From positions 682,001 through 746,000 of the forward strand of contig NC_009359.1 of assembly GCF_000092065.1 (NCBI RefSeq): a DNA stretch of 64,000 nucleotides, given 5' to 3'. The notes under the pieces were generated by a model. That model was not told where the DNA came from, did not search any database, and saw only the letters and a list, made by a program, of their open reading frames with translations. Shown here piece by piece: positions 1 to 9,400 of this stretch (its first letter is position 1; the number at the start of each line of letters is the position of its first letter). Both the position numbers and the translations under genes were made by a program. The DNA is from Ostreococcus lucimarinus CCE9901 (lineage: Eukaryota; Chlorophyta; Mamiellophyceae; Mamiellales; Bathycoccaceae).

Positions 1-1
1 T

Positions 2-2902
2 CGATCCATCGCCGCCGCGTACGCGCCGCTCCTGCGCTTACTCATCGCGCAATGTCAAACCATTGAAACCCTACCCCTAGTGGCACGCAGAGACGCTTTG
101 GTGAGCATTCTCTCATTAGCTCGCGATTCCGACGCGAATAAACTTTGGACTTGGCTCAGTGACGACGCCTCACGAATGAAACACTTCGTGAGCATCCTTT
201 CGATGGCGGCTAAAGACTTTGCCTACGAGCGCGACGAAAAGGGAGCGTGGTCGCCCGCCGGCCCGGTGTCCGTAGACGTCTTGGATTCTCAAATCGTTTC
301 GGACAGACGCATGGGCGCAGGTCATCTAAACACATGCGTGTACATGATCGTTTTGCGTCTGATACGCGAATGGCACGCGCGTGGTAGCTCGAAGTCGAAC
401 TGGGGCGTCATACGCGTCGCGGCTCGAGCGATGGGCTATCGCAGCAAAGTTCCAGATCCAAATGAGACGGTGCAGATCACGAGGTCTGTGTCATTATCTC
501 CATCGGAGTCGTTATCGTTCGACGATTTTGCCAGAGAAGGTACGCAGGGCGACGAGGAGTGTGAAGTTGAATCGTTCAACGCGTTGGAGGGCGTCTTGGG
601 CGTGATGCTCGCTATTTTATCGAGGCCGCAGAGCGCTGCCGCTTGGAAATTGTCGGCGCCAATTTTGAATTCACTCTTAAGAGAACACAGAAAGGTGCTC
701 ATGGCGTCGTTGCACCAACGTAAGGATAATGTTCCGATAGAAGATTATCCACCGAAGCCCGCGAAGGCACCAGGAGTAAGTCCGTACGCATTTTTACAAG
801 GTGCCGCCATCGCGGTGTTCAAAGCCGCGGCGCGTCCACCGCCCACGCGTGATCTCGCAGTGGCAAGTTTACGAACGATGCTCGAGGCCGCTGTGGATAT
901 CTTTGGTACGAGTGAACAACTGTGTCCGACGCTGATTTACGCCATGCATGCCGCGTTCTTTCCGTTGAGACCCATTTCATGCGCAGATGGTGTGGCAATT
1001 TCCTTGGAGGCTCTCAAATCCGGCAACGAGGTGAGCCCGGCGGGTTGGAACAACTCGGTCAAGGAAACGCTGCAAACGCTTCAGTATGCGGAGATCTGCA
1101 TTCGAAAATTAGCAAACGCGACGATGAATCCAAGTTCGATGTTCGATGTATCGTGTGCGGTTGAGCTCGAGTCATCGCTTGCGCTCGCTCTCAAGTCTTC
1201 TCCCGCGGCGCACGTCAAGGTGTTGCATTCGTTGTCAAATAGACTCGCCGCGAACGAGCACTGGGTGGAAGCCGCGGAAGCATCGACGGCTGCTGGCATC
1301 ATCGCTATGCAAGCTTTCTCAATTGCCGCTCCTACGTTGTGTGTGTGGTTCGATCACGATGTGCAGTCATTGCGAGACTCATTCTTTGCTTTACCCGACG
1401 GCGCATCGCCAGTTCCTGCTGTCGCCGGCATCCGCTGTGGCACGGAAGAAATCAGCGAGGCACAAATATTAACTCATCTATCTCGAGCGGTGGACTTGTT
1501 TACCAAGGGTGGTCACCTCGAAGCTGCAATCCGCGTCAACGAAACCGCGCAAATCGCATGGGAGACGCACAGACAGTTTGATTCGCTGAGCGAATCACAC
1601 GCCATGATGGCTGAACTTTTCCGCCGTCTCGACGCGACATCTGGCGTTGGCGATCCCAAGCGCTACGAATGGGACATCACGAGTAAACCACCACCTGAGT
1701 CGGCGACATTTTGGCGTATACGTCTACTCGGTGATGTGTGGGATAAAATGCAAGGTTTGGAGTGGGTCTATCGCGAGAGCCAAGATCGAACGCTCGGCGA
1801 CATGAATAAAAAGATCATCTCGCAACTTTCGCCGTATCTTCCTTCAGGTACACGCGTCACGGCAATGTCAACGAATGCAGAAAGTGTGATCGAAGAAGGA
1901 TGTGCCGGTGTGCAAATAACAGCGGTGCAGAGAGACTTAGAGTCGATTAATCAAGCCGCCATTGGTGGCGGCGTTGGCGGCACTGGTTTCACACGGTGTG
2001 GGCGGTTCATGTTTGACACTCCAGTTTTGTTCACCGAAGACGGTGAGGTCAGTCAAGGGCAAGGTGCAGTCGTCGCATCCCTTCGTTATCAAGGACGACG
2101 CCGTACGATTATCACGGTCGATGGGCAGTTCCCAAGTCTTCTCCCCCGTGCGCCCATTATTGACACCACTGTCGAAGAAATGAACCCGTGTCAGAGCGCG
2201 ATTCAAATGCTCGAGGAGCAAACCATCGCGTTATTAGCAGCGGCGCACGCTCGTAGACCTCACGCTGAGCTCTTACAAAGGTTACTACAAGGATCTCTTG
2301 CGGCTGGCGTGAACGGCGGCGTACCGTCGTTGATACATTCATTTTTTCGAACCGAATTGCCGAGCGCGGTAGCGTATCATGGTGAAGCGATGCGTGAGGC
2401 TGAATTTTTGACGCCTGCGCGCGCTGTCGAAGTTTCGCCAGAAACACCGACTCCATCATCGCGCCATTCGACGCCGAGGTTACCGATGATTCACCACAAG
2501 CGAGGCTTGAGTGAAAATGCCGTCCCCATGGGTGCCGGCATTCCGCTCGACACGCCGACGAGCGCATCGTATCCGACGCCATCACCGAGCGCAAAAGCAC
2601 CACCACCGTCTCCAGCCTCGGTCGCAAAATCAGTGCTAATAACGCCCATCTCTACAACAACGCTATCACCGAGCACGCCGGCGCCACCACTATCGAGATC
2701 AGATAGCCTGGGGTTAGTGCAAGCGCTTTGGAAACTTTACCGAGCGTGCGTGAAAGTTTTTGAGACACACCAAAAGCTGGAGCAAGCGGAACATTTGGAG
2801 CGGTTGTTCGAGAGCGCGATTCAAGATTTGCGCGTAAGCATCGAATCAGTGGAAAATGACTTGGAGTTCGAAGAAGCTACGGACGAGATCGCGTCGCCGT
2901 AG
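2..2902 (+). CDS. DOCK-family guanine nucleotide exchange factor, C-terminal part (5' truncated by window)
   Basis: The frame is already open at the window's first bases, so this is the last 966 residues of a longer protein. The second half matches the DHR-2 (DOCKER) domain of DOCK/SPIKE1 proteins: a helical stretch around nt 1460-1860, then ITAVQRDLE, a RCGRFMFDTPV segment, PSLLPRAPI and a closing LLQRLLQGSLAAGVNGG helix (about nt 1910-2310). DHR-2 domains load GTP onto Rho-class GTPases (ROPs in plants), which suggests a role in actin or polarity control. The tail (nt 2400-2700) is a Ser/Pro/Thr-rich, probably disordered insert, followed by a final helical region. Family assignment is confident; which GTPase it serves is unknown. 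It is convergent with the MER3 gene, with 81 bp between the stops. Confidence 0.85.
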   Translation, partial: RSIAAAYAPLLRLLIAQCQTIETLPLVARRDALVSILSLARDSDANKLWTWLSDDASRMKHFVSILSMAAKDFAYERDEKGAWSPAGPVSVDVLDSQIVSDRRMGAGHLNTCVYMIVLRLIREWHARGSSKSNWGVIRVAARAMGYRSKVPDPNETVQITRSVSLSPSESLSFDDFAREGTQGDEECEVESFNALEGVLGVMLAILSRPQSAAAWKLSAPILNSLLREHRKVLMASLHQRKDNVPIEDYPPKPAKAPGVSPYAFLQGAAIAVFKAAARPPPTRDLAVASLRTMLEAAVDIFGTSEQLCPTLIYAMHAAFFPLRPISCADGVAISLEALKSGNEVSPAGWNNSVKETLQTLQYAEICIRKLANATMNPSSMFDVSCAVELESSLALALKSSPAAHVKVLHSLSNRLAANEHWVEAAEASTAAGIIAMQAFSIAAPTLCVWFDHDVQSLRDSFFALPDGASPVPAVAGIRCGTEEISEAQILTHLSRAVDLFTKGGHLEAAIRVNETAQIAWETHRQFDSLSESHAMMAELFRRLDATSGVGDPKRYEWDITSKPPPESATFWRIRLLGDVWDKMQGLEWVYRESQDRTLGDMNKKIISQLSPYLPSGTRVTAMSTNAESVIEEGCAGVQITAVQRDLESINQAAIGGGVGGTGFTRCGRFMFDTPVLFTEDGEVSQGQGAVVASLRYQGRRRTIITVDGQFPSLLPRAPIIDTTVEEMNPCQSAIQMLEEQTIALLAAAHARRPHAELLQRLLQGSLAAGVNGGVPSLIHSFFRTELPSAVAYHGEAMREAEFLTPARAVEVSPETPTPSSRHSTPRLPMIHHKRGLSENAVPMGAGIPLDTPTSASYPTPSPSAKAPPPSPASVAKSVLITPISTTTLSPSTPAPPLSRSDSLGLVQALWKLYRACVKVFETHQKLEQAEHLERLFESAIQDLRVSIESVENDLEFEEATDEIASP

Positions 2903-2983
2903 TGTATACTCTGTTCAGTGTAAAAAAATAGAATGTCTTTCATTACCAGTAATCGTTTCTTCATTCATGTTCCATCAAGCGTT

Positions 2984-5900
2984 TCAACCAAAGACGAACT
3001 CCCAGTTTTCTTCCTTGTCCGAATCGGATGCGTCGTTCACCGTCGTTGTCGTGTCGTCAAGCGAAGCAAAGACGTCGGCCACGCTTGGACAATCTCGAGC
3101 CCGATGGCCGTGCTGCTGACAAATTTTGCATGTGTCCTCGTCGAACGAACAATCGCGAGCGAAGTGCCCAAGCTCACCGCATCTACGACATTTGTCCGTC
3201 GGTTTCGGCCCTGGTCGCAGCTCTTCGGGTCGATTGTCGGGATATAAGCAGTCCTTTGCCCAATGGCCTTTGACACCGCACCTATTGCAAACATCTTCTG
3301 AACGCGACGTAGCTTTGCGTTCACGCGGACTCGAGTTCGGCGACGATTCGTTAGACAGCTTAAAGTCTTCGAATGCCACCTTCCGGCGAACTTCGTCGTC
3401 CGAATTCATCAGTCTGAATTTTTTGGTGTGCGCGTCAGCGATAATCTTTGTTTGTTTCATCGTTGACGCGGGCGTCGTCGACGTGGGCGACTTCGCGGGA
3501 GAAACACCTGATTTGTCCGGAGTTCGCGGACTCGCGCCGCCGCGATTGACAACGTGGTATTCGACGACGTCGCGACCGATGCAACGTTCGAAAATCACAC
3601 GCGCCACGAAACAAAGCGGGACGTTTCCGCTCGACACGTTCGTACACGTGAACCGGCCGTGGAAGACGATGTTCGCGGATGCGTCCATGTTAGCATCCAA
3701 ATCAAACTCTCGCGTCGGCAAACGCTGAACGTACAACAACCGGTCGTCGTGCTCTGAGCCGATGAAGAGCATCCCCGGATATTTTGCCGGTAGATGATTC
3801 GTGCTCAAGCGGCTCTCAGAAGTATTCTTAAACGACAGCTTGACGTCGACGCTGTAGGACTCCTTCGACATGGCGTGATGCGTCATTTCAACCTTGAGCT
3901 CGGATGGAAAATCCTTTACGTCACCTTGAAGGGTGTTGCCAAACGGAAACGACTTGCCGAGCTTCATTTCGATGCGACGCGGATCTGCGTCTTCAACGTC
4001 TTCGAGCGTCATAATTCTAGCTTCAATGAGCTTTTCGATAACTTTTTTCATGCGCGAGTGCTTGAGCTGTCGAATTTGCACTTTCGTGTCCGGCCACATG
4101 TGCACGTCGAGACCTTTGGCGAGCGAAAAGGCGTTCGCTGCAGCGGTAAACGTCAACGTGGATTGATAGTACTCTGACGCCGCGCGCATGATGCGAGTTC
4201 CGAGCTGAAGAACTTTATCACCTTCCATTCGCATCGACGGATGCGAGAGCGTGATGCTCGGTTCGACCACGTCAGTTAAAATATACTGCGCCAAAAGATA
4301 CAGCTTTTCGCCCGGCGTACGAATTACCTTCGCTAAGGACAACTTTTGCGACTTTCCAGTAGTCTCTTGCACGGGAAAGCGAATAATCTTTTGATCTGTG
4401 TTCAACTGCTTCAACAACTTCCTTTCATCTCGGCGAAGCTTGATGTCTTTGAACTCGTAACTCTCACACAACATTCTTAAAAGATCCGCGTACGACGGTG
4501 TCGCGACGTTTCGCATGATGTTCTTCATCGTTTTGAAGCGCAAATAACGAAGAGACATGATGTCTCCGGCTTTGAGCGGTTGAAGCGCGCTATTTCCTAC
4601 CACGGCGCACATTCCTGACGCAATAAGCTCATCCAAAGTCGCCTTGATTAACCGCTTCACGTGTTCTGTCACCGTATCATCGTTCTTAATTCCGTACTTT
4701 CTTGGTTCCGCGCAAACGCGAATATAGTAATACGTGCTTTGCACCCACTCCAGGACGTCGTCCACCGTGTTCACAGTTCGACAGCTTATTTCAGCGTTTA
4801 AGTACTCAGGCAGCGATGAACCGAGACTTGACTCGAGCGGATACTTGCCATGAACTAATCCCTCGTAGCGCGATCGCAAAGAGTTCTTCGTCATCACCAC
4901 CGCCACGCCCTCGGTGTCGAATTGAGGTCGCCCCGCGCGGCCGATCATCTGAAGTAGGGTGTCCATGGATATTTCCTTGTACGCGCCACCACCGTCGTAA
5001 ATATCCGTACCAGCGACGACGCACAAGTACGCTGGAAGATTAACGCCCACAGCTAAAGTGCTCGTACTGCACAAAACCATAATAGCGCGAGAGCAAAACA
5101 ATCCCTCGACCAACTCGCGATCGCCTCGTTCCAGCCCGGCGTGATGAAACGCTACGCCGGCGGTGATACACTCAGCAAGATGTTTGTTCTGCGCTTGCAT
5201 GGACGCTTCGAGCAAGAATTGGGAGAGTTGTGGGTTTACGAACTGTCTACGAGAGTCCACCACGAGCTGCTTCGCCGTCTGCTGCGCGTCATTGCGACTG
5301 CCCAAAAACACGAGCGTCTGCTTGCCGCGATAGAATTCCCGAATCACCGCAAACACTTTTTGCTTGAGATACTTGTTGAATAAAAAATCGCTCGTTGTGT
5401 CCGGAAAACTGCGCACGTACGTCTGTAACTTGACAGGTCGAAACTCTTCACCGAACACAAACGTGCCATCGCGATTGGCGCCGAGCCAATTCGCGAGGTT
5501 TTCAATGTTCGGAATCGTCGCACTCACGGCGCCAAAGCGAACGTTTCGCAAGTGCGATTGCAATAGAGCCGACGACTTGCTCAGCAACTTTAAACGACTA
5601 ACAATGGCTTCCAAACACCCTCCACGAATGTCACCGATGAGATGCACTTCATCAATCAACACCGCGGCGACGTCGCTGAAGAACGACATCCCGCCGCGGT
5701 TCGCGTCCAGACGAGTCACGCGGTCGAATTTTTCCGGCGTGGCCAAAATCGCATCGACATTCTCAATCTCCCCCCACACGTCCCCACCAAAATCGTTATC
5801 TCCCGTCAACTCCGCAAACGTGATTCCGATCCGGCCTAATCGTTCTCGCCATTCGCGCGCCTTTTCGCTCACCAAAGCCCGACTCGGCGCGAGATAAATC

Positions 5901-6354
5901 ACCTTTCTCCGCCCTCGCGCCGCGCTCAATCCCCCCTCCGTCGCGTTCGGTCCTCGCAACGCCGCCAACATCGCCAACTCAAACACCGTCGTTTTCCCGC
6001 TCCCCGTCGGCGCGCCTGCGTTCGCGTTCGACGCGCGATCACGCGTTCATTCGTCAGTCCTTTCCAAAACGAGGCACTCGCCGCGCGTCTCGCGTTCGCG
6101 TCGCGTCACGCACTCATCACGAAGCTCCGTCGCGTGTTCACCAAAAACTCGAGCATCTCGCTCTGAATGCTGTTGAAATACCTACGACGCGCGCGTCGTC
6201 GCGACGCCTTCGCGTCAGTCCGTCGCGTCGCGCGCGACACCGTCGTTCCCGCGCGACCGTTGCGAACGCACTTGAAATCAAACGCTCTGGCCGTGTCTAA
6301 AGGTTCTATGTCCGTCGTCGCGCGCAGCGCGTCCCGACGCGGACGCGCGTACAT
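2984..6354 (-). CDS. MER3: Meiotic DNA helicase MER3/HFM1 (three exons)
   Basis: Ski2-like helicase for meiotic crossover formation. Exons on the minus strand are 6354-6272, 6181-6114 and 6015-2984; introns 6182-6271 and 6016-6113 both begin GTGCGT and carry CTGAC branch motifs. Splicing joins AFDFK to YFNSIQSEM and then FVM to SAPTGSGKT, rebuilding the Q-like region and Walker A exactly as in HFM1 proteins; 1060 residues. Downstream are LIDEVHL (DEVH box), QMIGRAGRPQFDTEG (motif VI), a winged-helix and a Sec63 region. The C-terminus has three CCHC zinc knuckles (for example CNRCGVKGHWAKDC), possibly for nucleic-acid binding. An alternative start lies at 6483 (43 more residues). The patatin-like gene is divergent, 216 bp away. 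Confidence 0.9.
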
Positions 6355-6570
6355 GACGCGTCGCGATGATTTCTTTCGTTCGCGCGCGCGCGCGCGTCGT
6401 CGCGCGACGCGCGTCGTCGTGTGCGGACCGCTCTTTCCCCTCGCGCGAAGTGCCGAGTCTCTCGGAACTGGAGACGAGTCCATCTCGCTGAGTCGTGACT
6501 CGTCAAAATCAAATCGACGTGAGGAATTCGCGCGTCGAGTCGACACACGGCGACGCGCGCGCTCGACTCG

Positions 6571-8313
6571 ATGCGCGCGCGACGCGAGACGACGACGGAC
6601 GACGCGAGTCGCGCGTCGGACGCGCGCGACGACGCGTCGACGCCGGAGACGTCGGCGAAACGCGACGCGCGATACGAATATGAGATCGCGTTGGGGAGCA
6701 GTGGATGGTTGTTCGTGTATTACGTCGGCGTCGTCAAGGCGATGCGCGAACGAGGGATGGCGAGGTGCGCGTTGAAGATGTTTGCGCGGTGCGCGCGCGG
6801 TTCGGAACGCGACGGCGCGCGAGAGGGTGGTTCGGTGGCGTAAGATGGGGACGCCGACGCCGGACGACGCGTCTCGCGCGACGACGGATGACTGACGAAA
6901 CGGCGGCGATTTTACGATGCGCGCAGTAAAACGAAGGTGTACGGGACCTCTGGTGGGGCACTTTCGGGGGCGTTGTTGTTCATGGACTGCGATTTGGACG
7001 CGTTGGCGCAGTATGTGTACATTTGCGCGGCGCGAGCGCGGCGGTCGGTGTTGGGGGCGTTTCAACTGCGCGCGTACTGTCGAGGCGCGATGACGGAGTT
7101 TTGTGATCCCAAGGCGCATGAGTTACTGTCCGGGAGGTTTGAAGTGTCGATCACGAGAATACTGCCGTCGTGGAAGAATCTACGAATCAGTTCGTTTCCG
7201 ACGTATGACTTTTTGATTCAGGCGTTGTTGTGCTCGGCGTGCATCGTGCCGCTGAGCGGGTTGCCGATGTGGTTGCGAGGTTTCGGTTTGTGCCTGGACG
7301 GTGCTGTGACGGACATGCAGGTTTGGAAAGGGTTTAAGAAAGATGGCACCTTCAGCAAGTTGCATTGCAAGGAGGCGAACCCGAACATCGTCATCGTCAA
7401 TCCATTTTATTCGTCGCGGGCGGACATCAAGCCGAGCAAGTACATCCCGGTTTGGTGGTGCTTTTACCCGCCAGAGCCGTACAAATTGAAGCAGCTCTTC
7501 GAGATGGGATACGCAGACGCGCACGATTGGTACGAGCGCACGCACGGCTTAGCGAAAACATTGAAGTCGTCGCCCAAAACGCGAGCGGTGGGCAGCGACG
7601 ACGGCGCTTCCGCGGAAGACGAAGAACCGCCGCGAAGCTGGGCGACAGACTGTCAAGAGTGGGCGAGCCAGAGCGCAGAGACGGCGGCTCGCCGCGCGGC
7701 CGCTGCGGCTGAATCCGCGCGTCGTGCGGCGGCAAAACACGCCGACGAGTTTGGATCTTTCATGAAGCACGAAGCCGAGCTCGTGACGCGCATGAGTTTC
7801 AAAGCAGCCGAGGTTGCGTCCGCGGCGGCGCGAAGCGTGAGCGAGATGAAGGACGACAGAAATTTCGCAGAGCGCGCCGACGCCGCGGCGCACGCCACCT
7901 TAGACGCGTTTGTCGTCGTCGGCAAGGGTACCATCATACCCTTCAGATTGGTTCTCAAAATTGCCGCCTGTTTGCTCGTTTACATGGAGCTCGTAGTTCA
8001 AGCGTTCGTCGCCTTTGTCGGCGCCACGGTGGCGTGCATCTTTCCGGGTAAAGTCGGTCGACAGGGCACTGAGTTGTGGCACAGGTGCCGGGCATTTTCC
8101 CAACCGTTGCCGCGTGTGTTGCTCCAAGCCGTACCAGGAATCAAAATTGAGGCGAAAATCAACGAACGTACCGCTAAACAGCTCGGAGAGCTGTCCGCGT
8201 TGTACCGTTTGCTGTGTTATCTCGTGCACATGGAGGAGCGCGAGTTCGAGATTCTTCGAAAACGACTTTCGCAAGGCAATCTAAGCGCGCTCGTAGACGA
8301 CGTTAAAACGTAG
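6571..8313 (+). CDS. Patatin-like phospholipase (two exons)
   Basis: Acyl hydrolase of the patatin/PNPLA family, likely acting on membrane or storage lipids. Exons 6571-6764 and 6927-8313 are joined across a 162-nt intron (GTGCGC donor, CTGAC at 6892-6896, acceptor CAG), giving 526 residues. Splicing links the N-terminal strand LGSSGWLFVYYVGVVKAM to KVYGTSGGALSG. Visible catalytic parts are the GTSGG nucleophile elbow (Ser about residue 73) and the DGA motif in CLDGAVTD (Asp about 189), the Ser-Asp dyad. The usual glycine-rich oxyanion loop is reduced to LGSSGW. Residues about 290-345 are an Ala/Arg-rich helical insert, followed by hydrophobic segments near 390-430, so membrane association is likely. 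The start codon choice is moderately certain. Confidence 0.85.
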
Positions 8314-8445
8314 AAACGTAGCCCATCATGTATCAAAAATTAGAACGTCTCGTGTTGTTTATTAAAAACTGATTTGTCATCGCGTGTCGCGCTCTTCGAA
8401 AGAGTCCAGAGGCGTCGACGGAAAAAACGCCGCGGGAAGAATCGT

Positions 8446-9318
8446 CTACCACCACGCCTTTTCGCCGTCGGTACCCGCCACGCGGATACCGTCGCTTCCG
8501 GCGACGATGACTTGGTACGCCATGCCAACGAACAAACCGTGATCGACAACGCCGACGGTGTTCTTCAACTGGTTCGCCGCAGCCACCGGGTCCGCGAGCG
8601 GCGTCTTGAAGTGCAAATCCACGATGTAGTTGCCGTTATCCGTCACCGCGATGTTATCGCCGTCGTTCTTATTGTTCGACGACGACCCCATGCGCAAGAT
8701 CGGTTCGCACCCAGCCAACGCCGGAAGCTTACCGATCGTTCGCAGCGTGTGCATGTGGCAAAACGGCGTGATTTCCACCGGCAAAGGGAAACCCGGTCCG
8801 AGACCCTTGCAAAGCTTGGACTCGTCCACGATGACGACAAACTTCTTCGCCATGACCTCAACCATCTTTTCTCGCAGCAGCGCACCACCGCCGCCCTTCA
8901 CGAGCGCCAACGCCGGATCAACCTCATCCGCACCATCGATCGCGACGTCCAATTCGCTCTTTTCATTCAGCGTGCACAACGGAATGTTCAGCGACTCGGC
9001 TTGCTCGCGCGTGCGCTCGCTCGTCGGGATGCAAATCACATCCTTGAGCTCCCCGCTCGCCAGCTTTTGTCCGACGCGTTCGACCGCGTAGTACGCCGTG
9101 GATCCCGTACCGAGGCCGACGACCATACCGCTCGTCACGTGGTCGTCCACGGACTTGTATCCGACGAGTTTCTTCAGTTCGTCTTGGCTCAGCGCCATGG
9201 TTTTCGTCGTCGAAGATCGCGCCTTGGCGAAGCGTCGCGCGGGCGCGAGCTTGGAGCGGTCGAGCGCTTTGGAGACGACGGTCGTTCGCGCGGTCGCGGT
9301 GAGGCCTTGGGCGAGCAT
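8446..9318 (-). CDS. RPI: Ribose-5-phosphate isomerase A, probably plastid
   Basis: Interconverts ribose-5-phosphate and ribulose-5-phosphate in the Calvin cycle and pentose phosphate pathway. 290 residues from the start at 9318. The first 40 residues (MLAQGLTATARTTVV onward, Arg/Ser/Thr/Ala-rich) look like a plastid transit peptide before MALSQDELKKLVGY. Family motifs are all present: GLGTGSTAYYAVERVG, TSERTREQAE, DGADEVDPALALVKGGGGAL and LREKMVEVMAKKFVVIVDES; the domain is full length. A much longer open frame continues upstream to 10971 on this strand but reads through the divergent transporter gene and is not credible protein. The start is 82 bp from the start of the SLC4 gene, suggesting a shared promoter. 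Confidence 0.95.
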   Translation of the reverse strand: MLAQGLTATARTTVVSKALDRSKLAPARRFAKARSSTTKTMALSQDELKKLVGYKSVDDHVTSGMVVGLGTGSTAYYAVERVGQKLASGELKDVICIPTSERTREQAESLNIPLCTLNEKSELDVAIDGADEVDPALALVKGGGGALLREKMVEVMAKKFVVIVDESKLCKGLGPGFPLPVEITPFCHMHTLRTIGKLPALAGCEPILRMGSSSNNKNDGDNIAVTDNGNYIVDLHFKTPLADPVAAANQLKNTVGVVDHGLFVGMAYQVIVAGSDGIRVAGTDGEKAWW

Positions 9319-9400
9319 CGACGGGCAGACGGCGCGCGCGTCACGGTATGAGGCGCGGCCGCGTGTTATCCATCGGCACTCACGCGCGCCCGCGAGCGCG
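9319..9400. promoter_or_regulatory. Divergent intergenic region, RPI / SLC4
   Basis: Only 82 bp separate the two start codons, so promoter elements for both genes must lie here or within the coding regions. It contains a GCGGCCGC palindrome at 9355-9362. No TATA-like element is visible. Confidence 0.45.

Noticed and set aside
6106-7119. Single 337-codon minus-strand frame
   Set aside because: Only its 3' end is coding, as spliced MER3 exons 1 and 2; the rest is Arg-rich antisense of the patatin-like gene.
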